This document shows positions 17,619-26,185 of a stretch of DNA of 28,899 nucleotides, piece by piece. Below the pieces are notes generated by a model, which saw only the letters and a program-made list of their open reading frames with translations, ran no database searches and was not told where the DNA came from. The stretch is from JAICUY01 sp035708065 (lineage in GTDB: Bacteria; Chloroflexota; Limnocylindria; QHBO01), in NCBI GenBank assembly GCA_035708065.1, contig DASSTC010000009.1:1-28899 (forward strand), in the 5' to 3' direction. The first letter of the stretch is position 1; each line of letters begins with the position of its first letter. A program made the translations under genes and the position numbers.

Positions 17619-18071
17619 GTGCGCGTCGCGATCGGCTCCGACCATGCGGGATTCGTCCTGAAGGGCGAGCTCTGCACGCTGCTCGACGAGCTGCGCATTG
17701 AGTACCGCGACTTCGGCACCTTCTCGAGCGATCCGGTCGACTACCCCGACTTCATCGCGCCGGTCGCGCGCGCGGTGGCCCGCGGTGAGTACGAGCGCGG
17801 GATCGTGCTGGGTGGCAGCGGCACCGGCGAGGCGATCGTCGCCAACAAGATCCGCGGCATTCGCTGTGTCGAGGCCGCCGACCCGGTCGTTGCGCGGCTC
17901 GGCCGCGAGCACAACGACGCCAACGTCCTGTCGATGGGCTCGCGGATCACCGGGATCGAGGTGGCCCGTGCCTGCGTGCGCGCCTTCCTGGACGCCGAGT
18001 TCCAGGGCGGGCGGCACGTCCCGCGGATCGAGAAGATCGTGCGGATCGAGGCGGAGGAGTCGCGGGGGTAG
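17619..18071 (+). CDS. rpiB: Ribose-5-phosphate isomerase B (Cys-less, actinobacterial-type active site)
   Basis: This 150-residue RpiB interconverts ribose 5-phosphate and ribulose 5-phosphate in the pentose phosphate pathway. RVAIGSDHAGFVLKGEL contains the catalytic His and Asp region, and REHNDANVLSMGSR is the phosphate-binding side. In E. coli the base is Cys66 in the CGTGIG motif. Here the motif is GGSGTGE, with Gly65 in that place and Glu71 in the position of the Mycobacterium tuberculosis catalytic Glu75. It therefore belongs to the RpiB subclass without the Cys. The start is GTG with no Shine-Dalgarno, probably leaderless. Confidence 0.93.
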   Translation: MRVAIGSDHAGFVLKGELCTLLDELRIEYRDFGTFSSDPVDYPDFIAPVARAVARGEYERGIVLGGSGTGEAIVANKIRGIRCVEAADPVVARLGREHNDANVLSMGSRITGIEVARACVRAFLDAEFQGGRHVPRIEKIVRIEAEESRG

Positions 18072-18095
18072 CCTCTCGCCTCAACTGCGGTCGTT

Positions 18096-18110
18096 TCGCT
18101 CGTGGAGCGA
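18096..18110 (+). terminator. Short hairpin after rpiB
   Basis: TCGCTC/GAGCGA form a six-pair stem with a GTG loop, 25 bases after the rpiB stop and just before the promoter of the GNAT gene. There is no U-tract. It could end the rpiB transcript, but the evidence is thin. Confidence 0.25.
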
Positions 18111-18116
18111 GCCAAC

Positions 18117-18144
18117 TTGCGCCGACGCAGGCACCGGCTATCCT
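18117..18144 (+). promoter_or_regulatory. Promoter of the double-GNAT gene (leaderless)
   Basis: The -35-like TTGCGC (18117-18122) is separated by 16 bp from the -10 TATCCT (18139-18144), and the ATG begins only six bases later. This is the clearest leaderless promoter arrangement in the window. It also fixes the start at 18151 rather than at an upstream in-frame codon. Confidence 0.65.
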
Positions 18145-18150
18145 CGGCCG

Positions 18151-19146
18151 ATGCCTCCGCCGCACATCATTCCCCTCGACACGTCGCGCGTCGATGCTGC
18201 CGCCCAGCTCCTTGCGCTCCAGCAGGTGCGGTCGCGCCGGCTCCGGCCGGAGCTGCCCGAAGCATTCACGCACGTCGACGCGACGCGCCCGCTCATCGAC
18301 GCGCAGCTGGCAGCGGCCGGCGCACACTGCGTCGCCGCCTTCGACGGCGGCGAGATGGTCGCCTTCCTGATCGGTGCGCCGCGCTACGAGCCCATCTGGA
18401 ACCGTGCCGCCTGGAGCCCGATCGAGGGCCAGGCGATCCATCCCGACGCCGACCGCGACGTCCTGCGCGATGTCTACGCGGTCTGGTCGCAGCACTGGGT
18501 CGACCGCGGCATCTTCTTCCACTACGTCCATGCACCGGCCGACGACCGGGCGGCGCAGGATGCCTGGATCGACCTCAACTTCGGCCGGATGCAGGCGCAT
18601 GCGCTCCTCGCCCTCGACGCCGTCCCGGCCGCAGACGCCGATGCGTTCGAGATCCGCCGCATGGCGCCCGACGAGGGCGACCTGATCGACCAGCTCAAGC
18701 CGCTGATCGCGGTGCACCAGACGACGACGCCCGCCTACGCGATCACGCTGCCCGAGCGGTTCGAGGCAATGGACGCCGACTACGCCGAGGACCTGGCCGA
18801 TCCCGACTCGCACTACTGGGTGGCGCTCGATGCAGGCGCGGCGGTCGGCATCGCCGGCTTCTACCCGATGCCTCCGGGCACCATGGTCCCCGAAGGCGCG
18901 TGGGAGCTCGGCGTGGCGATGACCGCTCCCGAGGCTCGCGGTCGCGGCGTGCAGCGCGCGCTGCTCGCCGCGGGTGCCGAGGAGATGCGTGCCACCGGCG
19001 CCACCCACATCGTCACCGACTGGCGGACCGCCAACCTGTTGAGCTCGCGGAGCTGGATGAGGCTCGGGTTCCTGCCGACGCATTACCGGATGCATCGGGC
19101 CATTGACCAGCGCGTGGCCTGGGCAGGGAACGTCGCGGGAAGGTGA
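18151..19146 (+). CDS. Tandem GNAT-domain acetyltransferase-like protein
   Basis: This 331-residue protein is built from two GNAT folds. The N-terminal half (about 1-155) has degenerate GNAT features such as VAAFDGGEMVAFLIGAPRYE and DLNFGRMQAHALLALD. The C-terminal half (about 160-320) is more canonical: WVALDAGAAVGIAGFYPMP, WELGVAMTAPEARGRGVQRALL with the acetyl-CoA-binding RGRGVQ loop, and NLLSSRSWMRLGFLPTHYRM. The acceptor is unknown; N-acetylation of an amine is the family default. It stands as its own transcription unit between rpiB and glyA, with an individual promoter. Confidence 0.8.
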   Translation: MPPPHIIPLDTSRVDAAAQLLALQQVRSRRLRPELPEAFTHVDATRPLIDAQLAAAGAHCVAAFDGGEMVAFLIGAPRYEPIWNRAAWSPIEGQAIHPDADRDVLRDVYAVWSQHWVDRGIFFHYVHAPADDRAAQDAWIDLNFGRMQAHALLALDAVPAADADAFEIRRMAPDEGDLIDQLKPLIAVHQTTTPAYAITLPERFEAMDADYAEDLADPDSHYWVALDAGAAVGIAGFYPMPPGTMVPEGAWELGVAMTAPEARGRGVQRALLAAGAEEMRATGATHIVTDWRTANLLSSRSWMRLGFLPTHYRMHRAIDQRVAWAGNVAGR

Positions 19147-19223
19147 CGCTGTGGCGGGTGATGCTGCGGTGGGCCACCGCACGGCCGCCCGCAGGGAGAC
19201 GCGCTGCCGCCACTGCATCGGTC

Positions 19224-19229
19224 TACACT
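19224..19229 (+). promoter_or_regulatory. -10-like hexamer, leaderless start of glyA
   Basis: TACACT lies seven bases before the glyA ATG, with no Shine-Dalgarno between. No glycine riboswitch or other structured leader can therefore exist on a transcript from this site. No -35 element is recognisable. Confidence 0.5.
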
Positions 19230-19236
19230 GCGGCCC

Positions 19237-20520
19237 ATGGACTTCTGGGTGCCACTGGCTGACGAGGACCCCGAGATCGCGCAGGTGGTTCGCGACGAGG
19301 AGGAGCGCACCCGGACGCACCTCGAGCTGATCGCGTCGGAGAACTACCCGAGCCTGGCCGTGCTGCAGGCGATGGGCAGCATCCTCACCGCCAAGTACGC
19401 CGAGGGCTATCCCGGGCGCCGCTATTACGGTGGCTGCGAGGTGGTCGACGTCGCCGAGAACCTGGCCCGCGACCGCGCCAAGGAGCTGTTCGGGGCGGAG
19501 CACGCCAACGTGCAGCCGCACGCCGGCGCGCAGGCCAACATGGCGGTCTACCACGCGCTGCTCGAGCGGGGCGACACGGTGCTGGGCCTCAGCCTCGATC
19601 AGGGCGGGCACCTGACGCACGGCTCGCCGGTGAACTTCAGCGGCCAGTACTACAACTTCGTCGCGTATCACGTCGACCGACAGAGCCACCTCGTCGACAT
19701 GGACGAGGTCCGAGCCCTGGCACGCGAGCACAGCCCGAAGCTGATCATCACCGGCGCGACGGCCTACCCGCGTTCCTGGGACTTCGCCGCCTTCCGCGAG
19801 ATCGCCGATGAGGTGGGCGCCTACCTGATGACCGACATGGCGCACTTCGCGGGGCTGGTGGCCGCCGGCGTCCACCCCTCGCCGGTGCCGTACGCCGACG
19901 TGGTGACGACCACCACCCACAAGACGCTGCGCGGCCCGCGCGGCGGGATGATCCTGTGCCGATCGGAGCATGCCAAGGCGATCGACAAGGCGGTCTTCCC
20001 GGCGATCCAGGGTGGCCCGCTGATGCACGTCATCGCCGCCAAGGCCGTCGCCTTCCGCGAGGCGATGTCGGAGCAGTTCAAGCGCGACCAGCAGCGGACC
20101 GTCGACAACGCGCGCGCCCTGGCGTCGGCGCTGGCCGGCGAGGGCGCCTCGATCATCTCCGGCGGGACCGATACGCACCTCATGCTCGTGGATGTCACAC
20201 CCTTCGGCGTGACCGGCAAGGAGGCCGATGCCGCCCTTGGCCAGGTCCGCATCACGGTGAACAAGAACACGATCCCGTACGACCCGAATCCGCCGATGGT
20301 GGCCAGTGGCGTTCGTCTGGGAACCCCGGCGCTGACGTCGCGCGGGATGGGCGTCGAGGAGATGGGTCGGATTGCGTCGCTCATCGTCGAGGGCATTCGT
20401 GTCCGCGGCGACGCCGATGCGCAGGCCTCGCTCCGAGAGCGGGTCACCGCCATCGCCGACCGCTTCCCGGTGCCCGGCCTGCCGTGGACCGTCAGGGAGG
20501 CCGCGGCCGCATCGGTCTAG
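19237..20520 (+). CDS. glyA: Serine hydroxymethyltransferase
   Basis: This 427-residue PLP enzyme converts serine and tetrahydrofolate to glycine and 5,10-methylene-tetrahydrofolate. It supplies one-carbon units. ERTRTHLELIASENYPSL lies near the N-terminus, then KYAEGYPGRRYYGGCEVVD and NVQPHAGAQANMAVYHALL. VVTTTTHKTLRGPRGGMI carries the PLP-binding Lys229, the same number as in E. coli. The length is normal. It appears monocistronic, with its own -10 hexamer upstream and a GC hairpin plus repeat element downstream. Confidence 0.98.
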   Translation: MDFWVPLADEDPEIAQVVRDEEERTRTHLELIASENYPSLAVLQAMGSILTAKYAEGYPGRRYYGGCEVVDVAENLARDRAKELFGAEHANVQPHAGAQANMAVYHALLERGDTVLGLSLDQGGHLTHGSPVNFSGQYYNFVAYHVDRQSHLVDMDEVRALAREHSPKLIITGATAYPRSWDFAAFREIADEVGAYLMTDMAHFAGLVAAGVHPSPVPYADVVTTTTHKTLRGPRGGMILCRSEHAKAIDKAVFPAIQGGPLMHVIAAKAVAFREAMSEQFKRDQQRTVDNARALASALAGEGASIISGGTDTHLMLVDVTPFGVTGKEADAALGQVRITVNKNTIPYDPNPPMVASGVRLGTPALTSRGMGVEEMGRIASLIVEGIRVRGDADAQASLRERVTAIADRFPVPGLPWTVREAAAASV

Positions 20521-20531
20521 CGGCGTTGTCA

Positions 20532-20545
20532 GCGGCGTTCGCCGC
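20532..20545 (+). terminator. GC hairpin after glyA
   Basis: GCGGC/GCCGC with a GTTC tetraloop starts 11 bases after the glyA stop and just before repeat copy B. There is no U-tract. A weak intrinsic-terminator candidate. Confidence 0.3.
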
Positions 20546-20552
20546 CGGCGGA

Positions 20553-20714
20553 TTCCCACCCAGCGGGCGTATCGGCCAGGCGGGCAAGCGCGCGGCGCTT
20601 CGGATCACCCTTCGTTGGCCGCCGTGCCGTATGGGTGAGCGTATCGGGCAGTGAGACCGCTGATCCGACCAGTTCTGCAAGGCTCCTTGGCCGATACGCC
20701 CCGCTCAACGGGAA
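20553..20714. repeat. Interspersed inverted-repeat element, copy B
   Basis: This 162-bp element is the second copy of the repeat at 10570-10730, starting 32 bp after the glyA stop. Its left end (20553-20577) matches copy A at 23 of 25 positions. The right end (20689-20714) is the inverted version with one extra base. Internal GTTGGCCG and TGATCCGAC lie at offsets +61 and +108, exactly as in copy A, although much of the interior has diverged. A third, degenerate end motif (GAGCGTATCGGGCAG) lies in the middle, around 20637-20651. No protein-coding content is apparent. Confidence 0.8.
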
Positions 20715-20723
20715 GCACCGGCC

Positions 20724-20757
20724 GTGCGGGCAGCCGCACCGAGCTGCGGGATGCAGC
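20724..20757 (+). terminator. Two tandem hairpins upstream of the atp promoter
   Basis: GTGCGG/CCGCAC with a GCAG loop (20724-20739) is followed by GCTGC/GCAGC with a GGGAT loop (20743-20757). They lie between the repeat element and the atp -10 hexamer, so they would end incoming transcription or shape the promoter region. No U-tract follows either. Confidence 0.35.
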
Positions 20758-20773
20758 CGCGGGACGCCTCGGC

Positions 20774-20779
20774 TATACT
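20774..20779 (+). promoter_or_regulatory. Candidate -10 element of the atp operon
   Basis: TATACT lies 32 bases before the first atp-operon ATG and resembles the mreD hexamer. The -35 position holds no recognisable match. The leader would be about 25 nt. Confidence 0.5.
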
Positions 20780-20811
20780 CCGCGCGTCCGACCGCTGTGA
20801 GTCGAACCTGA

Positions 20812-21075
20812 ATGGCACAACTGACGAGCATTGGCCTCATCAAGATCCTGGGGCACGTCTCCGCGATCGTGGTGATTCCGATCTTGGGTGGCGCGGTCGC
20901 CGGGCTGGTCATCGACCGGATCCTGGGGACCTCGCCCATTTATGTGTTGAGCGGGTTCGCGGTCGGCAACCTGATCGCGATCCTTGGGCTCTGGCTCTAC
21001 ATCCGCTCGCACGCGCCGCTGTATACCCGGCGCGACGACGACGAGGGCCGGAACGAGCGACGTGACGGCGCCTGA
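20812..21075 (+). CDS. Small AtpZ/AtpI-like membrane protein (first of two)
   Basis: This 87-residue protein has two membrane helices: HVSAIVVIPILGGAVAGLVIDRIL and VLSGFAVGNLIAILGLWLYI. The pattern GxxxGxxxDxxxxTxP between them is that of the F1F0-ATPase AtpZ/AtpI group (PF09527-like), small proteins encoded before atpB that are implicated in c-ring assembly or in Mg2+/Ca2+ handling. A charged tail follows (RRDDDEGRNERRDGA). It is the first gene of the operon and overlaps the next gene by 14 bases. Which of AtpI or AtpZ it corresponds to is unclear. Confidence 0.75.
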   Translation: MAQLTSIGLIKILGHVSAIVVIPILGGAVAGLVIDRILGTSPIYVLSGFAVGNLIAILGLWLYIRSHAPLYTRRDDDEGRNERRDGA

Positions 21076-21334
21076 GGCGCCGGATCGTCGGGAGCCGGAC
21101 GAGCAACCGCCGCAACGCAGCAGCTCGTCCGTCCCGCCGGTGGCCAACTGGGGCCTGGCACTCGACCTCGGAGTGCGACTCGGGCTATCGGTCGTCATCG
21201 GTCTGGGGCTGGGGCTGCTGGTGGACAGCTGGCTGCACACCAATCCGGCCTTCACGCTGGTCGGGATCGTGCTTGGCGTGGGCGCGGCCTTCTACACGAT
21301 CTGGGACGTCGCCAGTCGCGGAATGAAACGGTAG
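21062..21334 (+). CDS. Small AtpZ/AtpI-like membrane protein (second of two)
   Basis: This 90-residue protein has a polar N-terminus (about 25 residues rich in Pro, Glu and Ser). WGLALDLGVRLGLSVVIGLGLG then begins the first of two helices, with DSWLHTNPAFTLVGIVLGVGAAF after it. This again fits the AtpZ (PF09527) pattern, more clearly than the gene before it. I chose the GTG at 21062, which overlaps the upstream stop by 14 bases; an in-frame ATG at 20984 would read deep into the previous gene. atpB follows 13 bases after its stop. Confidence 0.78.
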   Translation: MTAPEAPDRREPDEQPPQRSSSSVPPVANWGLALDLGVRLGLSVVIGLGLGLLVDSWLHTNPAFTLVGIVLGVGAAFYTIWDVASRGMKR

Positions 21335-21347
21335 GAACCATTCGAGC

Positions 21348-22175
21348 ATGCTCAACGTTGAGATCGCTGCTGAGCCGCTCTTCAGCATCGGTCCGCTGAC
21401 CGTCACCAACAGCATGGTCGGCGCGCTCGTCGCGTCGGTCATCCTGCTCGTGGTCGCGTGGTACGTCACTCGTCGCGCGACGCTCGTGCCGAGCCGGATG
21501 CAGGTGCTCGTCGAGTTCCCGATCGAGTGGATCGCCAACATCGTGCAGGGCACCGGCGGCAGCCGCTGGCGCTCGTTCGCGCCGCTGGTGATCACGATCT
21601 TCATCTTCGTGCTGATCGCCAACTGGCTCGGGCTCCTGCCCGGCGTCGGCACGATCGGCTATCACGCCGAACACCATGGCGAAGAGGTGCTAATCCCATT
21701 CGTGCGCGCGGCGGGCGCCGACCTCAACTTCACGCTCGGGCTGGCGATCGTCAGCTTCATCGCGTTCATCGCGTTCGGCATCAAGGCCAACGGGCTGGGC
21801 GGCTACCTGAAGCACACCTTCATCGCCAACCCGCCCTACATGACGCCGATCATGACGCCGATTCACATCATCTCCGAGCTCAGCCGCCTGATCAGCCTGT
21901 CGATGCGACTCTTCGGCAACGTGTTCGCCGGCGAGGTGCTGCTGGCCACGATGCTGGCGCTGGTGCCGCTCGTCGTGCCGATCGCCTTCCTGGGCCTGGA
22001 GCTCGTCTTCGGCTTCGTGCAGGCGCTCGTCTTCTCGCTGCTGACCATGACTTACGTCATCCTGGCCATCGCCGAGAACGAGGAGCACGGCAGGCCCGAG
22101 CTGGACGACCCCGATCATGATTCCCCGGGCGAGGCGCCCGACCATCGCGCCGCTCCGCAAGGGACCGCGGCCTAG
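21348..22175 (+). CDS. atpB: F1F0 ATP synthase subunit a
   Basis: This 275-residue F0 stator subunit carries the proton half-channels. Membrane helices include MVGALVASVILLVVAWYV and FAPLVITIFIFVLIANWLGLLPG. The family core ELSRLISLSMRLFGNVFAGE contains the essential Arg187. The last helix (LELVFGFVQALVFSLLTMTYV) carries the conserved Gln. About 30 acidic, low-complexity residues extend the C-terminus beyond the usual end. The ATG at 21348 has a TAGGA about 12 nt upstream. Confidence 0.97.
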   Translation: MLNVEIAAEPLFSIGPLTVTNSMVGALVASVILLVVAWYVTRRATLVPSRMQVLVEFPIEWIANIVQGTGGSRWRSFAPLVITIFIFVLIANWLGLLPGVGTIGYHAEHHGEEVLIPFVRAAGADLNFTLGLAIVSFIAFIAFGIKANGLGGYLKHTFIANPPYMTPIMTPIHIISELSRLISLSMRLFGNVFAGEVLLATMLALVPLVVPIAFLGLELVFGFVQALVFSLLTMTYVILAIAENEEHGRPELDDPDHDSPGEAPDHRAAPQGTAA

Positions 22176-22215
22176 TCACCGAAGTTGCCCGGCCGGCGGA
22201 CGCCGGAGGGCGCAC

Positions 22216-22222
22216 AGGAGGA
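22216..22222 (+). promoter_or_regulatory. Strong Shine-Dalgarno of atpE
   Basis: AGGAGGA, nine bases before the GTG start, is the best ribosome-binding site in the atp operon. It fits the need for about ten or more c subunits per complex. Confidence 0.85.
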
Positions 22223-22231
22223 ACCTCACAC

Positions 22232-22453
22232 GTGGATCTCACCCCTCTCGCTGCCGGTCTGGCCATGGGCCTTGGCGCGATCGGTCCGGGCATCGGCCTC
22301 GGCATCGCCGTCAGCAAGGCGATGGAGGCGCTCGGCCGCAACCCCGAGGCATCGGGCGCGATCTTCGTGCCGTACATCCTCGGCATCGCGTTGGCGGAGG
22401 CCATCGGCATCTACGCCCTGGTCGTCTCGCTGATCCTGATCTTCGCGGCCTAG
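22232..22453 (+). CDS. atpE: F1F0 ATP synthase subunit c
   Basis: This 73-residue hairpin protein forms the rotating c-ring. Helix 1 (GAIGPGIGLGIAVSKAM) has the Gly-repeat packing motif. The polar loop is GRNPEASG, contacting gamma and epsilon. Helix 2 (ILGIALAEAIGIYALVVSL) carries the ion-binding Glu56. The Na+-type ligands known from Ilyobacter are absent: Leu23 stands at the Gln32 position and Ala57 follows the Glu instead of Ser or Thr. Proton coupling is therefore inferred. The start is GTG with a strong Shine-Dalgarno. Confidence 0.97.
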   Translation: MDLTPLAAGLAMGLGAIGPGIGLGIAVSKAMEALGRNPEASGAIFVPYILGIALAEAIGIYALVVSLILIFAA

Positions 22454-22474
22454 CAGGAGCATCGGAGCCGACCG

Positions 22475-23002
22475 ATGGAGTTCTTCAACGCCTTCGGCGT
22501 CGACGTCTTCAAGCTTGCCTTCCAGGTCGTCAACTTCCTGCTGATCCTCTGGCTGCTCAACCGATTCGCCTTCCGGCGCGTGCTGGGCATGCTCGACGAG
22601 CGGCGGAACAAGATCGCGAAGGGGCTCGAGGACGCGGAGTCGGCGCAGCGCGACCGCGAGCTCGCCCGCGCCGAGCGCGAGGCGGCGCTGGCCGAGGCCC
22701 GCAAGGAGGCCCAGGCCATGGTCGCGCGCGCCAACAAGATGGCGGAGGACTCCCGCAACGAGATCGTGGCGGCTGCCCGGTCGGAGGCGGAGAAGGTCGC
22801 TGCCAAGGCGCGCGAGGAGATCGTGGCCGAGAAGGACAAGGCGATGGCGGAGCTGCGCTCGACCGTCGCCGACCTGGCGCTGGCCGCCGCCGGCAAGCTG
22901 GTGCGCAGCGAGATGGACTCGGCCGAGCAGCGCCGGCTGGTGGAGCAGTTCCTGGCCGACATGCCGGCGACGCCGCCGACCACGCCGCAGGCGCGGAGCT
23001 GA
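22475..23002 (+). CDS. atpF: F1F0 ATP synthase subunit b
   Basis: This 175-residue peripheral-stalk protein has an N-terminal membrane anchor (FKLAFQVVNFLLILWLLNRFAF). FRRVLGMLDERRNKI and a long Ala/Glu/Arg-rich coiled coil (about 40-150) follow. It tethers F1 to subunit a. The ATG at 22475 lies 21 bases after atpE, with AGGAG at 22455-22459. Only one b-type gene is present, so a homodimer is expected. The C-terminal tail is Pro/Thr-rich. Confidence 0.95.
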   Translation: MEFFNAFGVDVFKLAFQVVNFLLILWLLNRFAFRRVLGMLDERRNKIAKGLEDAESAQRDRELARAEREAALAEARKEAQAMVARANKMAEDSRNEIVAAARSEAEKVAAKAREEIVAEKDKAMAELRSTVADLALAAAGKLVRSEMDSAEQRRLVEQFLADMPATPPTTPQARS

Positions 23003-23005
23003 TCC

Positions 23006-23542
23006 GTGCCGGCACGTGACACCGCCGCGCGCCGTTACGCGGAGGCAGCGTTCGAGCTGGCCCGCGACGCGGGGGCGCTCGACGAGTGGCAGCGTGACCT
23101 GCAGACGCTGGTCGAGCTGCTGCGCAACGAGGAGCTCCGCGAGGTGGTCGAGCATCCGGCCATCCCCTACGCGGACAAGGAACGCGTGATCCGTGACGTC
23201 GCGCCGTCCGTCGGCCGCCAGCCGATGGAGCTGGTGCTGCTCATGATCCGCCGCGGACGGCCGGGTGCCATCGAGCCGATGCTCGCGCGCTTCGCGGAGC
23301 TGGTGCGCCGCGAACGCGGCATCGCGCTGGCCGAGGTCCGCACCGCGCTGCCGCTCGACGATGCGGAGCGCGACGCCATCGCCGACCGGCTGCGACAGCT
23401 GACCGGCGACAAGGTCGAAATGCATGAAGTGGTCGACGAGGGGCTCATCGGCGGGATCGCCGTGCGCATCGGCGACCGGCTCTGGGACGCCAGCGTGCGG
23501 AGCCGCCTCGAGCGGCTGCGGGCGCGGCTGACCGCGGTCTAG
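23006..23542 (+). CDS. atpH: F1F0 ATP synthase subunit delta
   Basis: This 178-residue stator protein (OSCP-like) joins subunit b to the top of F1. AARRYAEAAFELARDAG opens the six-helix N-terminal domain. RREAIA-like chemistry is seen in VRRERGIALAEVRTALPL, and the C-terminal VDEGLIGGIAVRIGDRLWDASV is the family signature. The GTG at 23006 is three bases after atpF. The length is normal. Confidence 0.95.
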   Translation: MPARDTAARRYAEAAFELARDAGALDEWQRDLQTLVELLRNEELREVVEHPAIPYADKERVIRDVAPSVGRQPMELVLLMIRRGRPGAIEPMLARFAELVRRERGIALAEVRTALPLDDAERDAIADRLRQLTGDKVEMHEVVDEGLIGGIAVRIGDRLWDASVRSRLERLRARLTAV

Positions 23543-23578
23543 GCCGGCAACCGGCACACACGAGGAAAGAACACCGAT

Positions 23579-25267
<1,689 letters not shown>

Positions 25268-25268
25268 C

Positions 25269-26147
25269 ATGGCCAGCCTCAAGGAGATTCGCGGGCGCAT
25301 CGGCTCCATCCGCAACATCGCCCAGATCACGCGTGCGATGGAGATGGTGGCCGCGTCGCGGATGAAGCGCGCCCAGGACGCGATCCTGGCCGCCCGTCCG
25401 TACGACGACGAGCTGCGCGCTGTGCTCTCCCGGGTGGCCGCCGCGGCGCCCGAAGAGGCGTCGCCGCTGCTGGCCGTCCGGCCGGTGAAACGCGTCGCGC
25501 TGATCGCGATCACCACCGATCGCGGCCTGGTCGGCTCGCTGAACGCGAACGCCGTGCGCACCGTCCTGCGCTACGTCGCCGATCGCAAGGAGCGTGAGCC
25601 GGACGTCGAGGTCGAGCTGATCACCGTCGGCCGCAAGGGCCGGGAGGCGCTGCGCCGCAGCGGGATCCCGATCTCGGCGCACTTCCCGGGCGCGGGCGAC
25701 CGGCCGTCGTTCGGCTCGGTCACGCCGATCGCGCGCCTCGTCACCGAGGACTTCCTCACCGGCAAGTACGACGAGATCGACGTCGAATACAGTGCCTTCG
25801 TCAGCACGCTCACCCAGCGCCCCGAGGTGCGGCAGCTGCTGCCCATCGAGCGCCCGGAGCTCGGCGAGCACGAGCATCGCACCAACGACGAGTATCTGTT
25901 CGAGCCGTCGCCCCAGGAGGTGCTCTCGCACCTGCTGCCGCACTTCGTGGCGGTCGACCTGTATCGGGCGGTGCTCGAGAACAATGCGTCCGAGCAGAGC
26001 GCCCAGATGATCTCGATGCGCAACGCCACGGACAATGCCCACGAGCTCATCGAGGACCTGACGCTGGTCTACAACAAGACCCGCCAGGCGAACATCACCC
26101 GCGAGATGACCGAGATCGCCTCCGGCGCCGAAGCCCTGGCCGGCTGA
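25269..26147 (+). CDS. atpG: F1F0 ATP synthase subunit gamma
   Basis: This 292-residue central-shaft protein starts MASLKEIRGRIGSIRNIAQI and continues TRAMEMVAASRMKRAQ, the N-terminal coiled-coil helix. The Rossmann-like middle has ITTDRGLVGSLNAN (usually RGLCGG). The C-terminal helix is MISMRNATDNAHELIEDLTL then NKTRQANITREMTEIASGAE. The ATG at 25269 directly follows the atpA TAG, so coupling is likely. A longer frame upstream lies inside atpA and is rejected. Confidence 0.96.
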   Translation: MASLKEIRGRIGSIRNIAQITRAMEMVAASRMKRAQDAILAARPYDDELRAVLSRVAAAAPEEASPLLAVRPVKRVALIAITTDRGLVGSLNANAVRTVLRYVADRKEREPDVEVELITVGRKGREALRRSGIPISAHFPGAGDRPSFGSVTPIARLVTEDFLTGKYDEIDVEYSAFVSTLTQRPEVRQLLPIERPELGEHEHRTNDEYLFEPSPQEVLSHLLPHFVAVDLYRAVLENNASEQSAQMISMRNATDNAHELIEDLTLVYNKTRQANITREMTEIASGAEALAG

Positions 26148-26185
26148 CGCAACGCAGGCTGTACGCAAGGAGACGAAGAAGACCG

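Noticed and set aside
17947..20559. 870-codon minus-strand frame opposite the GNAT gene and glyA
   Set aside because: Spans two certain genes and their gap on the other strand, typical of high-GC codon bias.
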